NCBI GenBank assembly: GCA_002371825.1
Contig: DFHF01000042.1
Span: forward strand, 29,713 to 93,712
DNA length: 64,000 nucleotides
Origin: Ruminococcus flavefaciens
GTDB lineage: Bacteria; Bacillota; Clostridia; Oscillospirales; Ruminococcaceae
Reading direction: 5' to 3'
Numbering within the stretch: the first letter of the stretch is position 1; every line of letters begins with the position of its first letter. The notes under the pieces were generated by a model, which searched no databases, was not told where the DNA came from, and saw only the letters and a program-made list of their open reading frames with translations. Both the position numbers and the translations under genes were made by a program. Below are positions 26,279 to 35,751 of the stretch, in pieces.

Positions 26279-26458
26279 AAATGAACACTCCTTAGAATAA
26301 ATGATGTATTTGAGGCGCTTTCGTCTGCGCTTCATAGTACATAGTATGCTGCGGCAAAAAAAGTGTTACAAAAAAAGTCCGCCTGCTTCATTTCGACTGT
26401 TATCGCAGGAAAAACGTGGCATAATAGTTATGCAAAAGAGATAATGGAGGCAGGAAAA

Positions 26459-28810
26459 ATGTTAAACACAGATAAGTTCAGCAGGAAAACTTTAAGACTC
26501 ATTGAGGGCGCAGTGCGGTCCGCATCTGAGCTGGGACATACCTATATCGGCAGCGAGCATATGCTGCTTTCAATATCCGAGGACGGCTCCACAAAGGCTG
26601 CGGATACATTAGTTGAAAACGGTGTGGTCTATGATGAGCTTCGCAGAGAGATGATAGCACTGGTAGGACAGGGCTCTCCGACTATGCTGGATCAGCGAAG
26701 TCTAACTACAGCCCTGAGGCGGATACTGGACAATGCCTGCATGATAGCGGCAAGTGACAAAAAGAAACAGGCTGCTCCCGAACACCTGCTTGCAGCAATG
26801 ATAAAGGAGTCATCGTGCAGCGCCTTTACGTTACTGAAAAAGCTGAATGCGGATATTGCCGGTATATGCGAAGGGTTGAACAGACTTACACCGGCGGATG
26901 TCAGTGCAGAGCTTTATGATTCCATAAAGCCTAAAGTGTCTCATCTGCCGAACCTGTTCCGTTATGGGCGAAATATCACGGACATTGCCCTGATAAAGAA
27001 AAATGACCCTCTGATAGGCCGTTCCGGAGAGATCGAAAGGGTAATGCAGGTGCTGGCAAGGCGGACGAAAAACAATCCCTGTCTGATAGGCGAGGCAGGT
27101 GTGGGAAAGACTGCGATAGTAGAGGGAGTGGCCGCTCTGTTTGTCAGAAATCTTGTTCCGGATTCTCTTAAAAACCGCTATATCTTCTCACTCGATCTGG
27201 CAGCTCTGCTTTCGGGAGCAAAGTACCGGGGAGATTTTGAGGAGAGGGTAAGAGCCTGCATGGACGAGGCTTCAAGTGCCGGCAATATAATCCTGTTTAT
27301 CGATGAGATACACACGATAGTGGGAGCAGGTGCAGCAGAGGGAGCTATCGATGCTGCAAATCTTATGAAGCCGAAGCTGGCAAGGGGAGAGCTCCAGATA
27401 ATCGGCGCCACCACCTTTGAAGAATACCGTAAGACCATAGAAAAGGATTCTGCACTTGAGAGGCGATTTCAGCCGGTGAAGGTCTGCGAGCCTGACAAAA
27501 ACAGCTGTATACGCATAATCAGAGGCCTAAAAAGCAGCTACGAGAGCTTTCATGGAGTTGAGATAAGTGATGAGACCGCTGTACTGGCTGTGGATATGTC
27601 CATGAGATATATACCTGAGCGCTGCCTGCCGGATAAGGCAATAGATGTCCTTGATGAGGCCTGTGCCTGTGCAAAGCTCAGACGCTCCTCCGGGCTCTGT
27701 ACAAGGGAGACGGATATAATAGATATGCAGGACAAGAAACTCCGGACAGAGACTATAAACAAGGTGATAAACAGCGGCAGGACTGAGGTGACTGCCGATG
27801 ATATTTCATCAGTGATATCACTGAAGACAGGTATCCCTATCAGCAGGATAACTGCTTCTGACCCCAGCCGTATCGCTGAAATGCGCTCTGCACTTCTGAG
27901 CCGTGTAGTGGGACATGACAGGACTGTTGAAAGGATAACAAATGCCATATACAGGGCAAGGTCAGGGCTCAGGGACAGCCGCCGGCCTACAGCTTCATTT
28001 CTGTTTGCCGGTCCCACGGGAGTGGGGAAAACTGAGCTGGCAAAGGCCATTGCCGATAGTATGTTCAGCAGTAAGGACAGCTTTATCAGGATAGATATGT
28101 CGGAGTATATGGAGAAGCACTCTGTCTCAAAGCTGATAGGAGCGCCTCCCGGATATACCGGCTATGATGACCCCGGAAGCAATCTCTGTGAGAGAGTGAG
28201 AAGGAATCCCTATTCACTTATTCTTTTTGATGAAATTGAAAAGGCGGATATCGAGGTGCTGAATATCCTGCTCCAGATACTTGATGACGGTATACTCACG
28301 GACTCTTCTATGCGGCAGGTAAGCTTCCGGAGCTGTATAATCGTAATGACTACAAATATCGGTGCGGAAATGTTTACCGGCGGCGGAGCAGTAGGCTTTT
28401 CAGAGAACAGGGAAAGAGCTTCCGAGGAAAGAGTGCTGGAGGCGGTGAGAGGACATTTTGCTCCGGAGCTTGTCAACCGTATCGATGAGATAGCTGTTTT
28501 CGGAAAGCTTGGACAGGGGGATATCCTGGAGATAAGCCGTCTCGCACTCGAAAATCTGAAGGAGCGCTCCCGCCGTCTTGGGATAGAGCTTTCCTGCTCC
28601 GAGAAGGTAGTCGGCGCAGTGGCTGAGACTGCTGATACAGAAAAATACGGAGCCCGTCCCATAAGGCGCAGAGTGACTGAGCTTATCGAGGATAAGCTGG
28701 CGCAGAAGATAGTCTCCGGCGAGATAAGGTCAGGGGACAGCGTTTTTGCAGATACGGTTAACGGGGAGATAGTGCTGCTCAGTGAGCAAAGGGCGGAGAT
28801 AAGGAATTAA
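26459..28810 (+). CDS. clpC: ClpC/ClpA-type AAA+ unfoldase with short middle domain
   Basis: 783 residues. An N-terminal double Clp repeat (SEHMLLSISEDG and PEHLLAAMIKES), a first AAA+ module (GEAGVGKTA, ILFIDEIHTIVGAG) and a second (GPTGVGKTE, LILFDEIEKA) are present. AVGFSEN supplies the VGF loop for ClpP docking. The segment after the first AAA+ module is shorter than in Bacillus ClpC, and no UVR motif or McsA/McsB/CtsR genes are nearby, so adaptor control may differ. The ATG at 26459 follows GGAGG by 8 bases. Confidence 0.9.
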   Translation: MLNTDKFSRKTLRLIEGAVRSASELGHTYIGSEHMLLSISEDGSTKAADTLVENGVVYDELRREMIALVGQGSPTMLDQRSLTTALRRILDNACMIAASDKKKQAAPEHLLAAMIKESSCSAFTLLKKLNADIAGICEGLNRLTPADVSAELYDSIKPKVSHLPNLFRYGRNITDIALIKKNDPLIGRSGEIERVMQVLARRTKNNPCLIGEAGVGKTAIVEGVAALFVRNLVPDSLKNRYIFSLDLAALLSGAKYRGDFEERVRACMDEASSAGNIILFIDEIHTIVGAGAAEGAIDAANLMKPKLARGELQIIGATTFEEYRKTIEKDSALERRFQPVKVCEPDKNSCIRIIRGLKSSYESFHGVEISDETAVLAVDMSMRYIPERCLPDKAIDVLDEACACAKLRRSSGLCTRETDIIDMQDKKLRTETINKVINSGRTEVTADDISSVISLKTGIPISRITASDPSRIAEMRSALLSRVVGHDRTVERITNAIYRARSGLRDSRRPTASFLFAGPTGVGKTELAKAIADSMFSSKDSFIRIDMSEYMEKHSVSKLIGAPPGYTGYDDPGSNLCERVRRNPYSLILFDEIEKADIEVLNILLQILDDGILTDSSMRQVSFRSCIIVMTTNIGAEMFTGGGAVGFSENRERASEERVLEAVRGHFAPELVNRIDEIAVFGKLGQGDILEISRLALENLKERSRRLGIELSCSEKVVGAVAETADTEKYGARPIRRRVTELIEDKLAQKIVSGEIRSGDSVFADTVNGEIVLLSEQRAEIRN

Positions 28811-28818
28811 AAAGCAGA

Positions 28819-28840
28819 AGGGCGCACAATAGTGCGCCCC
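28819..28840. terminator. Hairpin between convergent genes (GGCGCAC family)
   Basis: GGGCGCAC, AATA, GTGCGCCC. It lies between the ClpC-type gene and the leftward lipoprotein gene. T tracts are weak on both sides. Confidence 0.6.
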
Positions 28841-28849
28841 AAATTATAT

Positions 28850-31099
28850 CTATGACCGTTCACTGAGGAATATGGACACTCTGTTATCCAGCATCTCAGC
28901 ACATTGCTCTGCGGAGCATTCATCGTTGAAATAGCGTTCAGTCTCCTCCATGATTATTTTCCGGAGCTCCTCGTCCATGCCGGATATGGAAGCAGTGGCC
29001 GTGGTCAGAAGGGTATTCAGGTACTCAAAATCCTCGTCAGAGAGAACAGTGGAGTAGGTTATTTCATAGCCGTCGTAGTTCATTTTCTCCTCTTTCCGCA
29101 TATTGAGGTCCTCTCTCCACCTGTTCATCCAGTAGTTGTAGCTCACTTTAGTTACAGGGAGCTGCATGGTAAAGGTCTTTGAAGTTATCCTGTCGTCGTC
29201 CATGATATAATTCAGATATGCCCACGCTCCCTCCGGGCAGTTACTGTTGCGGAGTATGGAATAGAATCCTTCGTTGACACCGAATGTCGCACAGCCCTTA
29301 TCGCTTGGATTTGAGAGTATTGTAATATCACTGATAGAATAGTGGTATTCAGCGGCACTGCTTATGAAATCCTGGAGATTGCCCATCCACATATTTCCTA
29401 TCATTGCTTCTTTATTTTTCAGCATGAAGCTGTTTTCCTCTATGCTCATGCTATGCTCCTGGGGTGTAGCGTTCTGGTAGAAATCTTCTCCGAGAGGCGG
29501 CAGTAATCTTGCATTCCTGCAGAATTCCAGCCTGCGGATAAAATCATCGCAGTCGAAGTTACAGGAGTTATCCTCGAAGTCGATAAAGTCCTCATACATA
29601 TACATACCGCAGAATACAGACATAGGGTCCTGCATCCATGAGTACTGTGTGGTCAGGTACATATCCTCCGGCATGGAGTCGTACACCTCAAAGAATCGGT
29701 CGAAGTCCCAGAAGGCATCATCACGGCTGATAATGTCCTTGTCCGCAAGAAAGATACGGTCGAGCTTAAAATCAGTTGGAATACCGTAGATATCACCCTT
29801 GTAGGTATATGCCTCAGCAATATTGGGCAGAAGGTCATCACGGGAGAGACCGCCGTACTTCTCATGGAGCTCGTCCAGACCCATGAATGCACCCAGGTTG
29901 GTATAGCGAAAAACGTCGTCCTCACGGCCTATAAACATATCAGGAGCGTCACCGGTGAGGATGTCGTTTCTGAGGTCGTCGGAATCATAGTCATACTCAC
30001 GGTACTCCACCTTGTAGTCATCATTGAACCTTGCAAATTCATTTGCAAGCTCATAGTCGTGGGGATTTACAATGTTGTGCATACCCACAACGACAGTCTT
30101 GCGTTCTTCAACAAAATCATCAGGCCGGACTGTTAGTAAAGAGAGATATGAACCGCCTGTATCATTGGAGGCAAGCAGGTATTTTCCCTTGTCCATAGGA
30201 GCGATACTGAATACACTGCCTGCGTCGATAAGAGATGAGGCAAAGTCTATTATCTTCTGGAGGCTGCAGTTCTTTGTCAGGCCGTAGTAGCCGTCTTTCA
30301 GGACGATATAGCAGAGATACTCGTCATCTCCGGGAAAGGGCGGACGCTGTATGGGGGCAGATATGTCAAATGGTGTAGGAGATGATGGCGGAGCGAGAGT
30401 ATCGCTGTCAGCAAAGCCGTAGCCTGTGTGGTTGTTGAAGTTGACTATACGTCCGTCTGAGGCGCTGATATAGTAGTTATTGAAGTCAACGTCAGCATGG
30501 GCAGTGACCTTGCCGGAGCTGTCTATTTTCAGAGCATTATTGTTGGTACATAGGATATAGTCTTCACCTGCTTTAGAAAAGCTCTGGAAGAATGTGTCGC
30601 CGATGCTGTAGTAGCTTTCGATACCGGTGATGTCCTTCTGTTCAATGAGATTCAGGTCAGCGTCATATTCGGCAATGATGAAGGAAATATCCTCATCATC
30701 AGCAGTTCTGTTTATTACTTTTTGAAAGTCGGTGCAGTGCATCAGCAGTGCAGTGACAGTACCGTCCGGGTTGAAGTCGATGAAGTCAAGCTCTGTGTCT
30801 TCCGGTATCTCTATGGCATAGCTGCCGGAAAAAGTGAAGTCACTGGTGAAGTCTCCTGCCCGTAGCTTATTGTAATGGTCTTCGTACAATACCTTTATAC
30901 CGCCGTTTTCACTGACGTGCATAGTACGGGGCATACCAATTTCTTCCGGCAGGGACAGACGCTCCTCCTTGTACAGGGTCTGAGTTATCACCGGGTCCGG
31001 GACAGCATTTTCAGCTGTGGACGAGTCGGATTTTTTTCCGCATGAAACTGCGGAAAGGAAAAGTGCCATAGTGAGTGAAAGTGTGAACAGTTTTTTCAT
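28850..31099 (-). CDS. Lipoprotein with extracellular solute-binding domain, copy 2
   Basis: 749 residues. The signal peptide ends in lipobox LSAVSC. The N-terminal half (about residues 40-340) has repeated short strand-like segments and may be a beta-propeller-like domain. From about residue 350 it resembles family 1 solute-binding proteins (DYELANEFARFN, NDILTGDAPDMFI, YTYKGDIYGIPTDF). No permease or ATPase gene is adjacent. It lies 12 bases after its paralogue, with AAGGAGGG before the ATG. Confidence 0.78.
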   Translation of the reverse strand: MKKLFTLSLTMALFLSAVSCGKKSDSSTAENAVPDPVITQTLYKEERLSLPEEIGMPRTMHVSENGGIKVLYEDHYNKLRAGDFTSDFTFSGSYAIEIPEDTELDFIDFNPDGTVTALLMHCTDFQKVINRTADDEDISFIIAEYDADLNLIEQKDITGIESYYSIGDTFFQSFSKAGEDYILCTNNNALKIDSSGKVTAHADVDFNNYYISASDGRIVNFNNHTGYGFADSDTLAPPSSPTPFDISAPIQRPPFPGDDEYLCYIVLKDGYYGLTKNCSLQKIIDFASSLIDAGSVFSIAPMDKGKYLLASNDTGGSYLSLLTVRPDDFVEERKTVVVGMHNIVNPHDYELANEFARFNDDYKVEYREYDYDSDDLRNDILTGDAPDMFIGREDDVFRYTNLGAFMGLDELHEKYGGLSRDDLLPNIAEAYTYKGDIYGIPTDFKLDRIFLADKDIISRDDAFWDFDRFFEVYDSMPEDMYLTTQYSWMQDPMSVFCGMYMYEDFIDFEDNSCNFDCDDFIRRLEFCRNARLLPPLGEDFYQNATPQEHSMSIEENSFMLKNKEAMIGNMWMGNLQDFISSAAEYHYSISDITILSNPSDKGCATFGVNEGFYSILRNSNCPEGAWAYLNYIMDDDRITSKTFTMQLPVTKVSYNYWMNRWREDLNMRKEEKMNYDGYEITYSTVLSDEDFEYLNTLLTTATASISGMDEELRKIIMEETERYFNDECSAEQCAEMLDNRVSIFLSERS

Positions 31100-31111
31100 A
31101 GTGAGCCCTCC

Positions 31112-33376
31112 TTATGCGTTTTCTGCAAGATAAAGTGAAATGCGGTTCTGGAGCATTTCAGCACATTCTTCTGCTGATGTTTCGCCGTTTATGAAGCTGT
31201 CGAATTCCTCTTTTATCATATCTGAAATAACATGGTCATTGCCTGCTAAGGCAGTATGTTTTAATATGAACTCTTTCAGTTTTTCAAGTTCCTCGTCGGA
31301 GATATTGCAGCTGTATTCCACTCTGTAGCCGTTGTGGACACTGCTTGTTTTTTCCCATTCATTGATCTGTTTCTGTTCTTTTTTACATTTTTCGTCGAAT
31401 GCTTTTTTATTCGCAGCGAATGTTGGGAACAAACCTGACTGATAATCATAGCTCATGAGGTAGCTTGCAAAATCCCAGCCGCCCTCGGTACAGTCTCCGC
31501 CCTGAACAACAGAAAAGAGAATAGAGTTTCCGGCCTGGATATTTCCGGCAGCATTTTTATTCGGGACAGTGAGCCAGGTCACATCTTCCGGAGCATAGCC
31601 ATACAGGGCGCAGTTCTGATAAAAAGACTCTATATCCCATATAGGACGGCCGAAAAGCATGGCCTCATGTTTTTTTATGCGGTGAGCGTCCTCTTCGGCA
31701 TCCATAGCCATTTCCTCTTCTGTCATGCTTCCAAAATCCTTATCCTCGATGATATTGACATTTTTGATGAAGTTCAGCACTCGGATAAATTCGTCACTGT
31801 CGAAATTGCAGGTGCCTCTTTCGTAGTCTATCCAGTTGGAGAGGTTGTTCTGGACAAGGAAATAATATACATCGTCTCTGCGCCGGAATATCCACTGGGA
31901 GCCGAGGTACATATCATCCGGCATATTCTCAGCTATATCGAGGAATTCATCCACATTCCAATAACTATTCTCCGGCCCTACTACTTCCTTGTCGGCAAAA
32001 AGGGGATCCAAGGTGAAAGCAGTACACATTGAGTAAAGTCCGCCCTTGTAGGTGAGGGCCTCAACAACGTTCGGCATCATTTCGTCAGGGGAGATACCAC
32101 CGTATTCAGCGTACAGCTCATTCATATCCGCAAAAGCACCGAGGTTCACAAACTTTGGCATTATATCGTAGTCGGTATAAATAAGGAAATCGGGGCTGTC
32201 TCCGGAGAGGATATCATTGCGGATAGAGTCGGTATCATTGTAATTCTTTACCTCAACCGCATAATTATCGCTGTAGCGATTGTACTCAGCGGCGGCATCA
32301 GCGATATCGATAGTGTATCCGCCTTCATAGCTGCCTGCGATCACCTTCTTCTGACTGGGCACATAGTCATCGGGGCGGATAGTGAGAGCACATAGGTACT
32401 GCCCCTTGTTTCCGGCATTGTAGAGCAGAAATTTTCCCTCACCGACGGGAGTAATGGTACGCACCTCAGAGCCGGAGATATTGGATTTAAGGTAGTCGAT
32501 GAGCTTTGTCATCTCGCCGTCGGCAGTCATGCCGTAGAAGCCGTCTGTGAGGTAAAAGTACATGGTATACCCCAGTGAGCCGGTGTCAGCGCCGTTCATG
32601 GTTTTGTTATCCAAATAGGGAGTCAGCTCGCCCGGGAGATTGAAGGGAGCGTCCGTATCTGCCACAGCATATCCGTTGAAATCACAGTAAAGGAGCTGTC
32701 CCTGAGAGTCGCAGATATAGGTATCGCCCATATCATATTTTCCGATGTCGATTATCTCACCGCTGCCGTCCACTAAGACCATGGCCTCGTCAGTGGTTAT
32801 TAGGTAGTTCTCGCCGCAGGGAGCAAATCCGCTTATGAAATGCTGGTCGGCATAGCTGAAACAGCGGTCATCTGCGACTGTGAATGAGTCGATAAGCCTG
32901 CCATCCTTGCCGTAGGAGCTGACAGTTATGGTCACAGTTCCGGTCGCATAATATTTTTCCCATGCTGACTGCTCCTGTTCAGTTTCATCCGGTCTCAGCG
33001 ACTCATCAAACTCAACGGAATGGTTGAGGATATGGGTGACACCATCAGGGGAGACAAAGCAGCGCAGGTTGGAGTTCTCGGAAAAATCCCCTTCAAGCTC
33101 CGAATTGCTGATGCACTGGAAGTCCTCATCATATATGGCTATACGGAAAACTGAATCCGTGCTGCTGTATATCATTCTTGTACCGACACCGTCGATATAG
33201 GCTATATCAGTAAGACCTGAGAAGTCCTCGGGCCAGGAAAGCTTTTCCATTTTGTACATAGTCTGGGTCACCTGGGAGATCTCGGCAGGGGCAGCTGAAA
33301 GGCTGCTTTTTGTTGAACAGGAGCAGAATCCTGCAATAGTCATAAGTGACAATGATAATGCGATAAGTTTTTTCAT
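31112..33376 (-). CDS. Lipoprotein with extracellular solute-binding domain, copy 1
   Basis: 754 residues, the same architecture as the downstream copy: lipobox IAGFCSC, an N-terminal region of unknown fold, then a solute-binding half (NDILSGDSPDFLI, EALTYKGGLYSMCTAF). Both copies end in a similar stretch (SAEECAEML..RISLYLAE). The pair is a diverged tandem duplication. AGGAGG precedes the ATG. The 277 bases upstream to the esterase gene contain no clear promoter for this strand. Confidence 0.78.
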   Translation of the reverse strand: MKKLIALSLSLMTIAGFCSCSTKSSLSAAPAEISQVTQTMYKMEKLSWPEDFSGLTDIAYIDGVGTRMIYSSTDSVFRIAIYDEDFQCISNSELEGDFSENSNLRCFVSPDGVTHILNHSVEFDESLRPDETEQEQSAWEKYYATGTVTITVSSYGKDGRLIDSFTVADDRCFSYADQHFISGFAPCGENYLITTDEAMVLVDGSGEIIDIGKYDMGDTYICDSQGQLLYCDFNGYAVADTDAPFNLPGELTPYLDNKTMNGADTGSLGYTMYFYLTDGFYGMTADGEMTKLIDYLKSNISGSEVRTITPVGEGKFLLYNAGNKGQYLCALTIRPDDYVPSQKKVIAGSYEGGYTIDIADAAAEYNRYSDNYAVEVKNYNDTDSIRNDILSGDSPDFLIYTDYDIMPKFVNLGAFADMNELYAEYGGISPDEMMPNVVEALTYKGGLYSMCTAFTLDPLFADKEVVGPENSYWNVDEFLDIAENMPDDMYLGSQWIFRRRDDVYYFLVQNNLSNWIDYERGTCNFDSDEFIRVLNFIKNVNIIEDKDFGSMTEEEMAMDAEEDAHRIKKHEAMLFGRPIWDIESFYQNCALYGYAPEDVTWLTVPNKNAAGNIQAGNSILFSVVQGGDCTEGGWDFASYLMSYDYQSGLFPTFAANKKAFDEKCKKEQKQINEWEKTSSVHNGYRVEYSCNISDEELEKLKEFILKHTALAGNDHVISDMIKEEFDSFINGETSAEECAEMLQNRISLYLAENA

Positions 33377-33568
33377 AATAATACCTCCTGAAAAAGTTAG
33401 TTACCATAAGTGATTTCAGCAGCAGGAAAAAGACGAAGTAATACAGCTTTTTGTATGAGTGCACAAATCAAATAGGGGATAATAGTGCAATACTTATAAT
33501 CCTGGATCGATCAGTTAAAAAGTCAGAGTTCAATACTTTGAAAGATATTGCTGATTTTCGGTCTCCTC

Positions 33569-33597
33569 TTGATTCCCGGCGGGATATATGGTAGAAT
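33569..33597 (+). promoter_or_regulatory. Promoter for the SGNH esterase gene
   Basis: TTGATT and TAGAAT, 17 bases apart, about 55 bases before the start. Confidence 0.6.
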
Positions 33598-33653
33598 ATA
33601 GGCAGAAGGAGTTCCTGCTTTAGGCGGCAGGAGCAGAAAACGGAGGTAGGATA

Positions 33654-34703
33654 ATGAAAAAAATTACAGCGCTGACTGCATCTGCGGCTGTGTCTATCGG
33701 CATGACATCAGCCCTCACGTCAGTACCCTGTGCGGCAGAGGACACATCATCACCTGTCAGGATAATGTGTATAGGCGACTCTATCACTGACGGCTACGGC
33801 ACTGCCGGCTCCTACAGGAAATTTCTCTGTCACGGACTTGCCGTGAAGGGATTTTCAGTAGACATGACAGGCTCAAAGGGCGGAGGCTGGCTGCCGGAAT
33901 ACACAGATGAGGTCACCGGTGAGACCTTCTCCTATGATGATGAGAATACCGGATACAGCGGCTATGCGATAAAGGAGTACAGCGGCAGGAACGGCATATA
34001 TGAGACACTTGTTTCCACAGGCTGTCTATCAGCGGAGCCGGATATAGTCATATTGCAGATAGGTACTAACGATGTGATAGACCGCTATGAGCTTGATTCT
34101 GCCGGGGAGAGACTGTCACAGCTGATAAGCTATATCCTTGGCAATATCCCTTCGGATTCAGCACTTTTTGTTACTACTATCCCTGACCTTGAACCAAACA
34201 GGAAGGATGTTTACGACTGGTTCGGAAACTATCGTCATACCGCCGACTGGCAGACCTTTTTCACGGACGAAGAGGCTGCTGCGGCAGTAAACGGAGCTGT
34301 GGAAAAATATAATTCCGATCTGAAAAACACAGTCATATCCATGCAGTCAGAGCACAGCAATCTCTATCTTGGCGACGTAAACAGTGTGATAACCGATACT
34401 GCTTCACAGCTTAAAGACGGAGTTCACCCGAATGATACCGGCTTCCGTCTTATGGGAGAATACTGGACGGGTATCATCAGCGAACATCTCAGGCCAGGCA
34501 GCATTTCTGAGAAAGAATGGCGTATGAGTGACGCAGTAAGGCTCTCGAATTACCTGCTTGGCCGGAACAGTACCGGCTTCACACATGAAGAGTATATCAG
34601 GTATGATCTTGACGGGGACGACTATCTCAGCGGTTTTGATCTGACACTTCTTCGCAGTGAGATCCTGGAAAAAATCATCAGCGCCGGTCCATATACTGAA
34701 TAA
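33654..34703 (+). CDS. Secreted SGNH/GDSL esterase with dockerin-like tail
   Basis: 349 residues. A signal peptide ends near CAAED. The SGNH hydrolase shows CIGDSITDGYG (block I Ser), QIGTNDV (block III Asn) and DGVHPNDTG (block V Asp-His), as in carbohydrate esterases of the acetylxylan type. The C-terminal 60 residues look like a type I dockerin: DLDGDDYLSGFDLTLLRSEIL is an intact calcium loop and helix, while the first repeat keeps only its helix (MSDAVRLSNYLLG) and lacks the GDVNxDG loop. Attachment to a cohesin scaffold is therefore uncertain. Confidence 0.85.
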   Translation: MKKITALTASAAVSIGMTSALTSVPCAAEDTSSPVRIMCIGDSITDGYGTAGSYRKFLCHGLAVKGFSVDMTGSKGGGWLPEYTDEVTGETFSYDDENTGYSGYAIKEYSGRNGIYETLVSTGCLSAEPDIVILQIGTNDVIDRYELDSAGERLSQLISYILGNIPSDSALFVTTIPDLEPNRKDVYDWFGNYRHTADWQTFFTDEEAAAAVNGAVEKYNSDLKNTVISMQSEHSNLYLGDVNSVITDTASQLKDGVHPNDTGFRLMGEYWTGIISEHLRPGSISEKEWRMSDAVRLSNYLLGRNSTGFTHEEYIRYDLDGDDYLSGFDLTLLRSEILEKIISAGPYTE

Positions 34704-34711
34704 CTGTTTTC

Positions 34712-34741
34712 AAGCCTCCGGAACAATCCGGGGGCTTTTTT
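34712..34741 (+). terminator. Terminator after the esterase gene
   Basis: AAGCCTCCGG and CCGGGGGCTT pair around AACAAT, followed by TTTTT. Confidence 0.85.
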
Positions 34742-34792
34742 GTATAAAATGTGTAAATACGGCGAAATATAGACGATATGAGGCCGCCTGCC

Positions 34793-34821
34793 TTGACAGT
34801 CAGGCGAAAAACGGATATAAT
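34793..34821 (+). promoter_or_regulatory. Promoter of the sortase cassette
   Basis: Consensus TTGACA and TATAAT, 17 bases apart, about 43 bases before the first cassette gene. Confidence 0.8.
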
Positions 34822-34863
34822 GTAATATGTATTACTGTGCAAAGCAGAGAACGGAGGAATGAT

Positions 34864-35751
34864 ATGTTGAAAAAATTCTTTATAAATGCTCTTTTCGGTG
34901 CCGCTGCCGCTGCAGCTGCTCTTGCCGGAGGTCTGACTGCTTCTGCGACAACTGTTGAAGATGTAATGGCCGAGGCCCGTAAATGGGGTTACCCTGAGAG
35001 TACGATCCAGGACGGATATAATTACTACCTTCGGGATCCTGACAGCTATGATTCTGATGATTTCGACCTGGCTATCTCTAAGATACGCAGTGCCGGAAAC
35101 AATCTTATAACCACAGGTCCGCAGAATAAGGGCGGATTCACAACTACTGTCACTACAACTGCTGTACCTGCTGAGACTACTACAGCTCCCGCAGTTACAG
35201 ACAAGACCGGGAAAACAGTCACCACCACAAAGCCTGCTGCCACAGAGCCGCCAAAGAATGATCCTTCCGGAAAAAACTCAGTTATAACACTGACCATGCC
35301 TGACGGCTCAACCTTTACAAGAATAAGCAAGGAGGAGTTCATCAAGCTTTCATATGAGGAAAAAAATGCCTATATAGCCACATTTACTCCGGAACAGCAG
35401 CAGATAATAATCGATAACCTCTCTCCTGAGGAGTACCGCAGCCTGCTGAAGCAGCTTCCATCTGACCAGAAGCTTGAGGTAATTGACGACCTCTCCAAAG
35501 CAGTTGAGGCTATGGGTATGAATCTGACAGTTGAGGAGCTCACAGATGATTCTCTCTCAGTTGCTATGAGAGATGACAGCGGCTCACTTATCGGAGTTTC
35601 CAATGCCGGCAGTCTTGTTGAGGATACAGGCTATGACAGAAGAAATATTTTTGCTGCCGCAGGAGCTCTCTTCCTGATTTCAGCAGCTGCCGCACTTGCA
35701 GTTATCCGCAGAAGCTTCAGAAAGGACGGAAATGCAGAGCCAAATGAGTAA
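34864..35751 (+). CDS. Secreted wall-anchored protein, probable sortase substrate
   Basis: 295 residues. A signal peptide (FFINALFGAAAAAAALAGG..ASA) is followed by a short helical region, a Thr/Pro-rich linker (about residues 95-135) and an acidic helical region. The C-terminus has VEDTGYDRR, then a hydrophobic segment (IFAAAGALFLISAAAALAVI) and RRSFRK. That order is the layout of a sortase sorting signal, with an unusual motif in place of LPxTG. The sortase gene overlaps its 3' end. Function of the exported part is unknown. Confidence 0.75.
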   Translation: MLKKFFINALFGAAAAAAALAGGLTASATTVEDVMAEARKWGYPESTIQDGYNYYLRDPDSYDSDDFDLAISKIRSAGNNLITTGPQNKGGFTTTVTTTAVPAETTTAPAVTDKTGKTVTTTKPAATEPPKNDPSGKNSVITLTMPDGSTFTRISKEEFIKLSYEEKNAYIATFTPEQQQIIIDNLSPEEYRSLLKQLPSDQKLEVIDDLSKAVEAMGMNLTVEELTDDSLSVAMRDDSGSLIGVSNAGSLVEDTGYDRRNIFAAAGALFLISAAAALAVIRRSFRKDGNAEPNE

